Shown piece by piece: positions 43,739-54,671 of a stretch of 64,000 nt of DNA. This stretch comes from an uncultured Myxococcales bacterium (GTDB taxonomy: Bacteria > Myxococcota_A > UBA9042): assembly GCA_903924465.1 (NCBI GenBank), contig CAIYBN010000033.1, forward strand, positions 1-64,000. Direction: 5' to 3'. Both the position numbers and the translations under genes were made by a program. Under the pieces are notes generated by a model. That model had not been told where the DNA came from. It saw only the letters and a list, made by a program, of their open reading frames with translations, and ran no database searches. Position 1 is the first letter of the stretch. Each line of letters opens with the position of its first letter.

Positions 43739-45556
43739 TCACAGGGTCGTGATGCCGACAAACTTGTACCCCGCCGCCTTGATGCCGGTGACTACCGTCT
43801 GGAGTTCAGCCAGCGGCGCGTACGGGTGGAAGAAGAAGCTCGCTGCGCCGTCGCGAATCACCAAGTTGTTCTTGGCAGTCGTGACGAGATCCGCCGACAA
43901 GCGTGGCGGATGATTGTTGTACGCGTCCGGCTCATAGTTGCCCAGGTTCTCTGGCTTGACCTTCCAGCCGTAAATGTCCGTGACGGTGTAGGGATAGAAC
44001 AAGCCGATGCTGTGGCTGATGTTGGCCGGCGTGAGGCCGAGGTCGCCGCCGAAGTAAAGGCCGCGGTGATAGGCCGACCCAAACAGAAGCCGAATCGTCT
44101 TGGAATCGAGCGCCGAACCAGCATAATGGGGATACTCAAACAGCGTCGGCGAAGCCAGTCCAGCGCTCTTGAGCGCCGCAAGACCGAGCGTGATCCGGCC
44201 AAGCGCCCACGCGGCCGAATCCTGAGCGACCGCGCCGTCGTAAATCACGTTGTTCGTAGCGGCATCGACGTGGGCCGTGAAGAATTCGAAATCGTCGCCG
44301 CTGGCGCCGGAATAGGGGTTCTTCACGCTGCCGTATTGGTGGGTATAGCCGTGCATCACGAGCGTACCACCGTGGCTGAGTGCGTACTTCAGCTGCGTCA
44401 GCATCTGCGGCTTCTGGCTCCATTTGACCGTCGTCGGCGGGCCTTCCGCGCCCAGCGGGTCGGTCCAAAGCGGGATGACAGCCACGCTGAACGGCACAGC
44501 CGCGGTGTACAGGTAGTCGACAATCGCCCGGAACGACGTCGGATCAGTCACAGGACTCACGTCCTCCAGCCGCAGCAGCGCGCGATGTTGCACAGGTGTC
44601 GTCGGAGCCAGCGCGTCAAACAGCAGGTCGCAGAACGCCAAGTACCGGTCATTGTGGTCGATGTACGCAAACGGCACCTCGCCGATGTACGTCAGGTTGG
44701 CCGAACGAACGGCCCAAGGCAGCGTCGAACCGTCCGGCCGCAGCGCCGTCGCGACGGTCGTGACCTTGCTCGGGTCAAATGGACTGAACTGCATGATGCC
44801 CGAACCGTTGTTGGCGTCGCGCATCAGGACCGTGCCCTTGTAGACAACCTGACTGATCGGCGTGACGTCAAAGGCCCACGGATTGTAGCCATATGTGCCG
44901 ACAAAATTGCTAGCGCGATTGGCAAGTTGCCAAATGTTGTCATACATCCAAATGACCGGAAGGCTGGTCTTCAGGACATCGTCCAGGAACGCCACTGGCA
45001 GCGGCTCGTCGTACGTGGAACCGACGTAGATCACCGCCTTGTACTTGGCGAGATCGCCCGCTTTGTACTGGACAACGGGCTTGCTCGCGGTCGCGCCAAA
45101 GTGACTCGCGAGGTTGAGAGAAGCGATGCCGTAGAGCTCACCCAGCCATCCGTACGGCCCTGTGCTGTCGTAGAGCACCAATGTGCCTGCCGGCAGCGTC
45201 GCGAAGTTGAGCATCGTCTGCGGCAAACGGGTCTGGATTTCGACGGGTTCCTGTAGCGCCTCCGCCGGGCGATGGTCAAGCCCGCGATCCTGCGGCACGG
45301 GCCGCTCGCGGCCATCGATCAGCGGCGCGGGGCCAAAATCGGTCGGGAACGGATTCATGCTCTGTTGGGTCGGAACACCCAGCATCGTCACCGGTAGCGG
45401 TTGGCTCGTGGAGTTGTCGTTCTTGGCGGCAATTCCGGTGACCTGCTCCTGAGGGGAAGTCGCCTTGTGGTCAACCTTACTCTCATCCGTAGTCGCGCAG
45501 CCGAACATTCCGACCAAGGCGACTGCGATCCAAAGAGAGGACATGTAGCGTTTCAT
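43739..45556 (-). CDS. DUF2334 (polysaccharide-deacetylase-like) lipoprotein
   Basis: The 605-residue product has a lipobox (GMFGC) and a long N-terminal region (VLYDSTGPYGWLGELYGIASLNLASHF, a flavodoxin-like fold). Then comes a DUF2334 domain: HRALLRLEDVSPVTDP with the DxSP motif, VPFSVAVIPLW, HGGTLVMHGYTHQYG with His residues for metal, and FEYPHYAGS. DUF2334 proteins resemble polysaccharide deacetylases. It precedes the NfrB-like gene by 137 bp in the same orientation, which suggests modification of the exported glycan. Confidence 0.8.
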   Translation of the reverse strand: MKRYMSSLWIAVALVGMFGCATTDESKVDHKATSPQEQVTGIAAKNDNSTSQPLPVTMLGVPTQQSMNPFPTDFGPAPLIDGRERPVPQDRGLDHRPAEALQEPVEIQTRLPQTMLNFATLPAGTLVLYDSTGPYGWLGELYGIASLNLASHFGATASKPVVQYKAGDLAKYKAVIYVGSTYDEPLPVAFLDDVLKTSLPVIWMYDNIWQLANRASNFVGTYGYNPWAFDVTPISQVVYKGTVLMRDANNGSGIMQFSPFDPSKVTTVATALRPDGSTLPWAVRSANLTYIGEVPFAYIDHNDRYLAFCDLLFDALAPTTPVQHRALLRLEDVSPVTDPTSFRAIVDYLYTAAVPFSVAVIPLWTDPLGAEGPPTTVKWSQKPQMLTQLKYALSHGGTLVMHGYTHQYGSVKNPYSGASGDDFEFFTAHVDAATNNVIYDGAVAQDSAAWALGRITLGLAALKSAGLASPTLFEYPHYAGSALDSKTIRLLFGSAYHRGLYFGGDLGLTPANISHSIGLFYPYTVTDIYGWKVKPENLGNYEPDAYNNHPPRLSADLVTTAKNNLVIRDGAASFFFHPYAPLAELQTVVTGIKAAGYKFVGITTL

Positions 45557-45575
45557 CTGAACCCCCTACGAACCT

Positions 45576-45591
45576 GCGGGCCATGACCCGC
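45576..45591. other. Short hairpin in the leader of the DUF2334 gene
   Basis: GCGGG and CCCGC form a 5-bp stem 20 bases before the DUF2334 start. The interval 45557-45797 shows no other clear signal, riboswitch or promoter box that I can support. Confidence 0.25.
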
Positions 45592-45797
45592 GAACAAGGT
45601 CAACGTAGGTGGCCGTCGGACGGGCGCAATGGGTTTCTTCGGCGTGAGATGAGATTTGTGATCCTCGGGAGTCCTTGTAGAATCAAGACCATAACGGTCC
45701 TATTTCCTCTCATGAGGGAACGCGGCTGAAGCGCACTTGAGCGCGATGCCGGTACGTTGCGGTCGTCATGAGGGGACTTGCGTGCGAGCGGTGGCGG

Positions 45798-47174
45798 CTA
45801 CTTCATGCCCGCCGCAAAGATGCCCCACAGCGGCTGGGTCTTCGGCACGAAGTCCTGCTTGCCATACCAGTACAGGCCGGCAAAGACATATCGCGGATTC
45901 GGATTTGGATAGCCCAGATAATACTTGAGAATCGTCGCGTCGCCCTGCTTGCCGTACTCGCCAATGCCGACCTGAGCGTTGGGGAACATCGCGGCGAACG
46001 TCTGAACCATTGCGTCCAGTTCGGCATATGCGGGCTCCGGGCCGTCGCAATCAAATCCGTAGATCGACGGTGTGACATAGTCGCTCTCCGTCTTGACCGC
46101 GGCGCTGATGTTCTTGGCAATCCACGCCACGTACGGGCCGTTCTTGTCGGCGCAGGTATTTGTGTTCCAGTATGGTGTAAACAGAGCCTTTTTTCCGGCA
46201 GACTTGACCACATCAGTCGCGGCATCCGCTTGAGCCGACGCGTTGGGGCCCAGCCAATCGCCGTTGCATTCGTTGCACGTCTCCCAGATGTTGATTTGCG
46301 GCAGTTGGTCGACGTAGGCCTGGAATCGCGCCCGGTATTCGGCAACTGTCATCTTGGCGTTGTACGTGGAGTCCGACGGCTGGCCAACGATGACCGCGTA
46401 CGGGGCAATCGCTGCGACAGCGGCCGTATAATCGCTTGGTTGCAAAGGATAATCGAATACGATCCGCACCCACGGCTTCACCGGTAGACTCTTCAGCGCG
46501 TCGACGATGGCTGCCAGGTTGTCCACCGCGTCCAGCGTCATGCCATAGACAAGGCCCGCCGGCTGCGGCTGGGTTGTGGCGTCAACAGGCTGAACGGTAT
46601 CGGCAGCGACAACGGACACGGTATCGACCGGCGGCGCGACGTCTACCACGGCAACAGCGTCCGGAATGACCGGCGGTCCTGTGTCGACGACTCCCGTCGC
46701 GACGGAATCGGCCGCGGGCGAACCCACATCGGGCTTCGTCGTTGCGTCCTTCTTGCCCGAAGGTGCCGTCGTGTCCTTCGTCAGCGGCGAGCCGACGTCC
46801 GTGGTGATCGTCGGCCACGCGATGTCTTTTAGGTCCGGCGGATTGGCATCGGTGTAGCCGGACGGCAATGTCACGTCCGCCACTTCGATCGGCACTTCGT
46901 TCTCAACGTCGGTCAGCGCCGCAATATCTGCGATCAGAGGTGGTCCGGTATCGGGAGGCGTCGATACGACATCGACGACGGGTGCCCACTCATCTGGCGC
47001 CATATCCGCAGTGGGCTCCGCGGAGATATCCTTCGCCGCAATCGCCAGTTGGACGTCAGTCGGCTTGGCCGCAGAATCGGCCCAAACGTCGCCGCCGAAA
47101 GCCTTTGGGCCGACGCAGCCGCTTGAAATGAGGAGTAGAATGCAACTTGTCACGATAGGAGCGAGCGATTTCAT
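45798..47174 (-). CDS. Glycoside-hydrolase-like lipoprotein with Asp/Thr/Pro linker
   Basis: The 458-residue product has a lipobox (LISSGC) near residue 20, then about 190 residues of acidic, Asp/Thr/Pro/Val linker, and a C-terminal barrel-type domain: VYGMTLDAVDNLAAIVDALKSL, PWVRIVFDYP, INIWETCNECNGDWLGP with a candidate acid/base Glu, and FPNAQVGIGEYGKQG with a candidate nucleophile Glu. This is the outline of clan-A glycoside hydrolases, but no family number is certain. GAGGA precedes the ATG. It is the upstream-most gene of the leftward glycan set. Confidence 0.72.
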   Translation of the reverse strand: MKSLAPIVTSCILLLISSGCVGPKAFGGDVWADSAAKPTDVQLAIAAKDISAEPTADMAPDEWAPVVDVVSTPPDTGPPLIADIAALTDVENEVPIEVADVTLPSGYTDANPPDLKDIAWPTITTDVGSPLTKDTTAPSGKKDATTKPDVGSPAADSVATGVVDTGPPVIPDAVAVVDVAPPVDTVSVVAADTVQPVDATTQPQPAGLVYGMTLDAVDNLAAIVDALKSLPVKPWVRIVFDYPLQPSDYTAAVAAIAPYAVIVGQPSDSTYNAKMTVAEYRARFQAYVDQLPQINIWETCNECNGDWLGPNASAQADAATDVVKSAGKKALFTPYWNTNTCADKNGPYVAWIAKNISAAVKTESDYVTPSIYGFDCDGPEPAYAELDAMVQTFAAMFPNAQVGIGEYGKQGDATILKYYLGYPNPNPRYVFAGLYWYGKQDFVPKTQPLWGIFAAGMK

Positions 47175-48097
47175 TGTGGTCCTCGACGCGTCCCGCAGAC
47201 GGCACGCATGGACGAAGTGGCATCGCATGGATCGCGAACCGCTCCGTCCTCGTTTTCAACACACAAATCCCCCACATGGACGCCACTGCCCGCAATTGAC
47301 GAGGCGCCAACTCACCGATGTCGCCAGCACCGACATCTCTCCGCGCGCAGCGGAACAATCCACGCAATGCCGCGCAGCGGGTGCTGTCAACCTGAGAGGA
47401 CCAAATGTCCGGTCCGCACGCGGGCGAAGGCGCCAGGTGGTAGACTCGACGAGACTCCTCTCCGTTTGCCGGTGCCATTCGCAGCGCGCAGCCCGCGCAG
47501 GTCGTGCGGATGAATCCCTCAAACGCCTTCGCCACGACCGCGGTGCCGCTGCAGGTTACATTGCCGCCGATCGGGTACGACGGGGCGCGGGGGGAACGGA
47601 GACAGCCACGCGCATGTTGGCGCTGCGCAACAGGATCGGGCGCGCTGCGCCATCGCGAAAACCGTCCGCAATGACCTGAGTCGGCAACGCCAACGCGGGT
47701 ACTGCCGCAGTATTTGTACGGCATCCGGACGATGCGATCAGTACCTGCCAGAGGCACGACAGCCACCACAGGTGTCAAGATGCCGGAAGCGAGCGGCTCA
47801 ACATCGGCACTCCGAAAGTGGCTCTGACGGGTCAAAAGGCGCGACCTTGGCCGGCGCGTGGACGCGCGTTGCAAGGATGCGTCAACGTCCGTGCGCGGTT
47901 GTTGTCGGCGGGAACAGCCCGTCAAATGGGCCTCCATGGCTCGCCGTGACAAATCCCCGACCAAACTCCGCGGCCCGCACCTTGACCGCCCCCGCTCGCG
48001 GCGCGACACTCCGGCCCCGAGCGGGCGAGCAGTCCCGCGCCACGCTGGCAGGCTGGTCCGCCAGACGCATGATTCGTCAACCAAAAGGACACTTACC
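47175..48097. other. 923-bp interval without a recognisable gene
   Basis: It lies between two divergently read genes (GH-like lipoprotein leftward, mdh rightward). Open frames cross it (for example minus 47056-48126), but their translations show no domain, no ribosome site and a Cys/Arg/Trp-rich random composition. No tRNA, tmRNA, RNase P or other structured RNA signature was found by eye. It should hold both promoters. A GC-rich hairpin is listed separately. A decayed gene is possible. Confidence 0.5.
47991..48025 (+). other. GC-rich hairpin upstream of mdh
   Basis: CCCGCTCG (47991-47998) pairs perfectly with CGAGCGGG (48018-48025) around a 19-base loop, ending 72 bases before the mdh ATG. 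It could be part of the mdh leader, but chance is not excluded in DNA of this composition. Confidence 0.3.
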
Positions 48098-49087
48098 ATG
48101 ACTACCCCGATTCGCGTTGCCGTCACCGGTGCTGCCGGCCAGATTGGCTACAGCCTCCTCTTTCGCTTGGCTTCCGGTGAGACGTTTGGCAATCGCCCAG
48201 TGATCCTCCAGTTGCTTGATCTGCCGATTGCCGAGGCGCAGAAGAAGCTCGAAGGCGTGGCGATGGAAGTCGCCGACTGCGGCTTCAAGACCCTGGTCGG
48301 CATCGAGACCACCGATGACCCGAAGAAGGCGTTCGCGAATGCCAACTGGGCGCTGCTCGTCGGTTCCAAGCCGCGCGGCCCGGGCATGGCGCGTGCGGAC
48401 CTGATCCGCGAGAACGGCCCGATTTTCGTCGGCCAGGGCAATGCGCTGGAAGGCGGCGCCAAGGACCTGCGCGTGCTGGTCGTCGGCAATCCGTGCAACA
48501 CCAACTGCCTCATCGCGGCGTCGAACGCCGGCAGCGTGCCCAAGGAGCGCTTCTTCGCCATGACGCGTTTGGACGAGAACCGCGCGGTCGCGCAGTTGGC
48601 CGCCAAGGCCGGCTTGACCAACGCGGACATCTCCGGCGTCACGGTGTTCGGCAACCACTCCGAGTCCATGTACCCCGACTTCGAAAACGCCAAGATCAAG
48701 GGCAAGCCGCTGACGTCCGTCATCACCGACGCGGCGTGGCTGCAAGGCGACTTCGTGGCGGCCGTCCAGAATCGCGGCAAGGCGATCATCGCGGCGCGCG
48801 GCGCGTCCTCGGCTGCTTCTGCGGCCTCGGCGGCCATCGACCACGTCAAGGATCTGGAACGCGCGACGCCGAAAGGCGAGTGGTTCTCCGCCGCGGTGTG
48901 GTCGGACGGCAGCTACGGCGCGCCGAAGGGCATCTACACGTCGTTCCCGGTCGTTTCCGACGGCAAGGGCGGCTACTCGGTCGTGCAGGGTCTTGAACTG
49001 AGCGACTGGGCCAAGGCCAAGGTCAAGGTCACCAACGACGAACTGCTCGCCGAGCGGGAAGTCGTCAAGGACCTGCTCAAGCACTGA
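48098..49087 (+). CDS. mdh: Malate dehydrogenase
   Basis: Mdh interconverts malate and oxaloacetate in the TCA cycle. The 329-residue product belongs to the eukaryote-like type (MDH type 2): [91 protein letters not shown] and [13 protein letters not shown] with the catalytic His. GGAC lies before the ATG at 48098. It is followed by sdhCAB in the same direction, separated by 109 bp that include a strong hairpin, so TCA genes are grouped here. Confidence 0.95.
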   Translation: MTTPIRVAVTGAAGQIGYSLLFRLASGETFGNRPVILQLLDLPIAEAQKKLEGVAMEVADCGFKTLVGIETTDDPKKAFANANWALLVGSKPRGPGMARADLIRENGPIFVGQGNALEGGAKDLRVLVVGNPCNTNCLIAASNAGSVPKERFFAMTRLDENRAVAQLAAKAGLTNADISGVTVFGNHSESMYPDFENAKIKGKPLTSVITDAAWLQGDFVAAVQNRGKAIIAARGASSAASAASAAIDHVKDLERATPKGEWFSAAVWSDGSYGAPKGIYTSFPVVSDGKGGYSVVQGLELSDWAKAKVKVTNDELLAEREVVKDLLKH

Positions 49088-49128
49088 GAAATCAGCGCCA
49101 ATTTGTCTGAGCGCAGCATTTGAAGCCC

Positions 49129-49176
49129 CGCTGCCTTGCCCTTTCTTGCCCGGCGCGGCAAAAGGGCAAGGCAGCG
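49129..49176 (+). terminator. Long interrupted hairpin between mdh and sdhC
   Basis: CGCTGCCTTGCCCTT (49129-49143) pairs exactly with AAGGGCAAGGCAGCG (49162-49176). Inside, TTGCC pairs with GGCAA around the 6-base loop CGGCGC, with two unpaired bases (TC) on the left side, giving 20 pairs in all. No T-run follows. It ends 20 bases before the sdhC ATG. It could end most mdh transcripts, or protect and separate the two message halves so that mdh and sdh are made in different amounts. Confidence 0.6.
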
Positions 49177-49196
49177 AAGTGGACCAGGAGAAACCG

Positions 49197-49925
49197 ATGG
49201 AAGATGTCAGCCAACCGTCGCCAGGAATCAGCAAAGTCGTCTCGCGGATGCACGGATCCACGATCGGCCAGAAGGCCCTGATGGCGGTTTCGGGCGTTCT
49301 GCTCATCGCCTTCTCCTTTGGCCACATGGCTGGCCACTTGCAAATGTTCGTCGGCCCGGAGCCGTACAACGCCTACGCGCACTTCCTCCAGTCGCTGGGC
49401 GGCATCAAGTGGGCGATTCGTTTCGGTCTGGTGGCCCTGACGATTCTGCATATTTTCTCGGCGTTTCAGCTGACGATGCGCAACCGCGCGGCGCGGCCGA
49501 TTGCGTATGCGAGCAACAAGTGGCTGGCGGCGTCGATTGGCGCCAAGACCATGCGGGCTTCGGGCGGCATCGTGCTGTTCTTCATCCTGTATCACATCCT
49601 GCACTTCACGGTGCTGCTCGTGGGTACCGCCGGCTTTCCGCCCGAGGATACCTACAAGCTGGCCAACGGCCTGATGGTCGACGATGTCTACCGGCGCATG
49701 GTCATCAGCTTTCAGAATCCGGCCTTGGCGCTTGGTTACGTGTTCGGCGTCGGGCTCCTCGCCCTGCACCTCTCGCACGGCATCCAGAGCGCTTTGCAAA
49801 CGCTCGGTGCGCTGAATTCGACCTACCGGCCGTTGGTCAAGCGCGTTGGCCCGGCGCTGGCCGGCCTGCTGTTTGCCGGATTTGCCAGCGTGCCGTTGGC
49901 AGTCCTCACTGGCTGCATCAAATAG
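49197..49925 (+). CDS. sdhC: Succinate dehydrogenase cytochrome b subunit (type B)
   Basis: The 242-residue membrane anchor has five hydrophobic helices and His residues placed for two b hemes: GHMAGHLQMF in helix 1, ILHIFSAF in helix 2, LYHILHFTVLLV in helix 3-4 and ALHLSHGIQSA in helix 5. A single large di-heme anchor is typical of type B quinone-linked succinate dehydrogenases/fumarate reductases. AGGAG precedes the ATG at 49197. It is followed by the flavoprotein and iron-sulfur genes. Confidence 0.9.
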   Translation: MEDVSQPSPGISKVVSRMHGSTIGQKALMAVSGVLLIAFSFGHMAGHLQMFVGPEPYNAYAHFLQSLGGIKWAIRFGLVALTILHIFSAFQLTMRNRAARPIAYASNKWLAASIGAKTMRASGGIVLFFILYHILHFTVLLVGTAGFPPEDTYKLANGLMVDDVYRRMVISFQNPALALGYVFGVGLLALHLSHGIQSALQTLGALNSTYRPLVKRVGPALAGLLFAGFASVPLAVLTGCIK

Positions 49926-49989
49926 TCGCAACGGTCTTTCGCACCCGCAACCTGTCCTTTGACTCGTCAGACATACGGAGCTTCACGCC

Positions 49990-51930
<1,941 letters not shown>

Positions 51931-51960
51931 GCGTTTGACCTCACGATTTCGGAGCAGCAG

Positions 51961-52713
51961 ATGAATCTGACCCTGAAGATTTGGCGGCAGAAAGACAAAG
52001 CGACGCCGGGCAAGTTCGAGACCTACGAGGCCAAGGACATCAGCCCGGACATGTCGTTCCTCGAAATGCTGGACGTCGTCAGCGAGCGCGCGCAAGCCCA
52101 GGGCCAGGAGCCGTGCGCGTTTGACCACGACTGCCGCGAAGGCATTTGCGGCATGTGCTCGCTGGTCATCAACGGCGTACCGCATGGCCCGGAAGCGGCG
52201 ACGACGACGTGCCAACTCCACATGCGCAAGTTCAAGGACGGCGACAACATCGTCATCGAGCCGTGGCGCGCTTCTGCGTTCCCCGTGCTGCGCGACCTCG
52301 TGGTGGATCGCACCGCTTTTGACCGCATTCAGCAAAAGGGCGGCTTCGTGTCGGTCAACACCGGCGGCACGCCCGACGGCAACGCGATTCCGGTGTCCAA
52401 GCTGGAAGCGGATTTGGCGATGGACGCGGCGTCGTGCATCGGCTGTGGCGCCTGCGTGGCTGCCTGCAAGAACGCATCGGCGATGCTCTTTGTCGCGGCG
52501 AAAGTCAGTCAGTACGCGCACTTGCCGCAAGGCCAAGCCGAACGTTCCCGCCGCGTGCTGGCGATGATGGAACAGCACGATGTGGAAGGTTTCGGCTCCT
52601 GCACGAACTTTGGCGAATGCGAAGCGGTGTGCCCGAAAGAGATTTCCGTCCGCGTGATTGCCGAGATGAACCGCGACTACCTGCGCGCGACACTCGTCGG
52701 TACGGATCCGTGA
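51961..52713 (+). CDS. sdhB: Succinate dehydrogenase iron-sulfur subunit
   Basis: The 250-residue electron carrier has the 2Fe-2S motif [19 protein letters not shown] and two further Cys sets for 4Fe-4S and 3Fe-4S clusters, [19 protein letters not shown] and [17 protein letters not shown]. It completes the complex with SdhC and SdhA, starting 30 bp after sdhA. Confidence 0.95.
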   Translation: MNLTLKIWRQKDKATPGKFETYEAKDISPDMSFLEMLDVVSERAQAQGQEPCAFDHDCREGICGMCSLVINGVPHGPEAATTTCQLHMRKFKDGDNIVIEPWRASAFPVLRDLVVDRTAFDRIQQKGGFVSVNTGGTPDGNAIPVSKLEADLAMDAASCIGCGACVAACKNASAMLFVAAKVSQYAHLPQGQAERSRRVLAMMEQHDVEGFGSCTNFGECEAVCPKEISVRVIAEMNRDYLRATLVGTDP

Positions 52714-52735
52714 CGGTCCAGATGGGTTGCGCCGA

Positions 52736-53311
52736 ATGAGCTCCAGTGCGTTTCGCTGCCAGGTGCGCCTCACGTTGGCGGATCTGGACCGAGGCGTTGA
52801 CGCGTCCCGCACCTTGGTGACCGCCCAGCAGCCCGATGAGCCGGACGAGCACATCCTGCTGCGGTTCTTGGCTCAAGTGCTTTTTTTTGAAGAGCAATTG
52901 CGCGATTCGCCCGGCTGGATCGACATCCACGAGCCGGACGTGCGCGCGGACGACCTGACCGGCCAGCTGCAGCTGTGGATCGAATGCGGCGCGCCGCCGA
53001 TGAAGCGCCTGGAAAAGGCGTTGAGCCGCCACAAGAACGCGCGTTTCGTCGCGCTGTTTGGCCATCCGGAAGAGGCAGAGCTGTTTCGCCAGGCGGTCAT
53101 CGGCGACAAGCTGCGCCACGTGGAACAGCTGGAAATCTGGACCTTGCCGACGACGTTCATGGCGGAGCTGGAGCGCTTTGGCAACCGCAGCATGACCTGG
53201 AATGCGACGATTGCCGATCACACGCTGTACCTGGAATGTGACGGCGAGAATCTGGACTGCATTCCGGAAAAGCTGCCGCCCGCGACCGCCCGCCACCAAA
53301 ATGCCGCTTGA
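52736..53311 (+). CDS. yaeQ: YaeQ-family protein
   Basis: The 191-residue product fits the YaeQ family, whose fold resembles PD-(D/E)XK nucleases and whose role is unclear: FRCQVRLTLADLDRGVDASRTLVTAQQPDEPDEHILLRFLAQVLFF at the start and LTGQLQLWIECGAPPMKRLEKALSRHKNARFVALF in the middle. The WIECGxP segment is characteristic. ATG at 52736 is used; a TTG at 52727 is in frame. The gene starts 22 bp after sdhB. Confidence 0.82.
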   Translation: MSSSAFRCQVRLTLADLDRGVDASRTLVTAQQPDEPDEHILLRFLAQVLFFEEQLRDSPGWIDIHEPDVRADDLTGQLQLWIECGAPPMKRLEKALSRHKNARFVALFGHPEEAELFRQAVIGDKLRHVEQLEIWTLPTTFMAELERFGNRSMTWNATIADHTLYLECDGENLDCIPEKLPPATARHQNAA

Positions 53312-53326
53312 AATCGGAGTTGCCGC

Positions 53327-54535
53327 ATGATCACGCCGCGCGAAATCGCCCCGGAACACGAACAGCGGCTGATTGCCCATCTGGAAGCGCGCGAGGAAGC
53401 GTACATTCAGCGGCTGCGCAAGCTGGTCGACCAAAATAGCGGCATCGACAATCCGCAAGGCCGCCTGGCGTGTCTGGCGATGCTGGAGCAGGTGTACAAG
53501 ATGCTCGGATTTGCCTGCGAACGCGTGCAGAAGCCCGGCGACATGGTGCATCTGGTGGCGCGGCGGCCGGCGTTGGGCAAGAACGCCGTGCTGGCTCCCA
53601 AGGTATTGATTCTCGGGCATTTTGACACGGTGTACGACGCCGACACGACCTTTTTGAGCTTTACCCGCGAAGGTCAGTACCTGCGCGGTCCCGGTGTCGG
53701 CGACATGAAAGGTGGGCTGGTTGTGGCCTTGGCTGCGCTGGAAGCCATCAATTCGATTGGTCAATTGGGTGATTTTGACTGGCTGTGCGTGCACAATGCC
53801 GATGAAGAGGTGCAGTCGCCCACGTCCCGCGACTTGATCGAGCAACTCGCCGTCGGTCGCGATTTCTGCTTGGATTTTGAGATCGGCCGCAAGTCCGGCG
53901 CCGTCGTGCGGTCGCGCGCGGGCGTGGGGCGGTATTTCGTCACGGTGCACGGCAAATCGGCGCACGCCGGCATGGATCACGCCGATGGCGTCAACGCAAT
54001 CGTCGGCATGGCCAGGATTATCGGCCAACTTACGGCGCTCGGCGACAGCAAGAGCGGCACGACAGTCAACGTCGGGACCATTCGCGGCGGGACCAAGCGC
54101 AACATCGTGCCGGACCAGTGCAAGATCGAAGTGGACGTGCGGGTGCTGACAACCGCTGAGGGCAAGCGCATCGACAGCGCAGTGCAGCAGATTTGCAGCG
54201 AAGCGCCGATTCCCGGCGCGCGGGTCGAGGTTCTCGGCGGCATCGGTCGGCCGCCGTGGCAGCGCAATGAGCAGAGCGAGGCGCTGATTTTCCACTTCCA
54301 GCACATCGCCAGGGCGTTCGGCATCCTGCTCGGCGCGGAAGACACCGGCGGCGGATCGGATGCCAACTTCACGGCCGCGCTGGGCATCGCCACGATCGAC
54401 GGTCTCGGACCGGTCGGGGAAAGTCCGCATACATTCGATGAACGCATTCTTGCGCATTCGATTGTCGAGAGGGCGAAGTTGGTCGCGCTTTCGGTGCTGA
54501 CGTGGACGCGATCGGCGCCGATCGAAGTCAATTAG
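53327..54535 (+). CDS. M20-family metallopeptidase, carboxypeptidase G2-like
   Basis: The 402-residue product carries the M20 zinc ligands in order: ILGHFDTVYDAD, GPGVGDMKGGLV, HNADEEVQSP and a downstream Asp in LDFEIGRKSG; HGKSAHAGMDHADGVNAI marks the dimerisation domain and GESPHTFDERI the last His. The order and the GVGDMKGG sequence favour glutamate carboxypeptidase (CPG2) relatives. It follows yaeQ by 15 bp. Its stop codon TAG is also the right end of dispersed element copy B. Confidence 0.85.
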   Translation: MITPREIAPEHEQRLIAHLEAREEAYIQRLRKLVDQNSGIDNPQGRLACLAMLEQVYKMLGFACERVQKPGDMVHLVARRPALGKNAVLAPKVLILGHFDTVYDADTTFLSFTREGQYLRGPGVGDMKGGLVVALAALEAINSIGQLGDFDWLCVHNADEEVQSPTSRDLIEQLAVGRDFCLDFEIGRKSGAVVRSRAGVGRYFVTVHGKSAHAGMDHADGVNAIVGMARIIGQLTALGDSKSGTTVNVGTIRGGTKRNIVPDQCKIEVDVRVLTTAEGKRIDSAVQQICSEAPIPGARVEVLGGIGRPPWQRNEQSEALIFHFQHIARAFGILLGAEDTGGGSDANFTAALGIATIDGLGPVGESPHTFDERILAHSIVERAKLVALSVLTWTRSAPIEVN

Positions 54536-54671
54536 ACACGCCGACCGAAGTTCGAGATCATCCGTTTTCGATCCGCGGCGTGCCACCGGGGGTGCACGCT
54601 TGCGGTCCCAGTCCGAAATGCAACAGGTCTGACCAAAGAAGTTTGGTGTCCGACATAAGTCAGCCTGTCTA
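54533..54671 (-). repeat. Dispersed intergenic element, copy B
   Basis: The entire 133-bp interval between two convergent genes plus both stop codons (M20 gene TAG at 54533-54535; kinase TAG at 54669-54671 on the minus strand) is this element. Read on the minus strand it starts TAGACAGGCTGAC and aligns with copy A at 15660-15797, about 85% by eye. ACAGGCTGAC and GTCAGACCTGT form inverted arms with one bulged base near the kinase end. Confidence 0.8.

Noticed and set aside
45557-45797. Cyclic di-GMP riboswitch before the glycan genes
   Set aside because: The context is tempting, but the conserved GEMM motifs could not be found on the minus strand.
47056-48126. 356-codon minus-strand frame across the gene-free interval
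   Set aside because: No recognisable domain, no plausible start signal, and it overlaps the N-terminal coding part of the GH-like lipoprotein gene in another frame.
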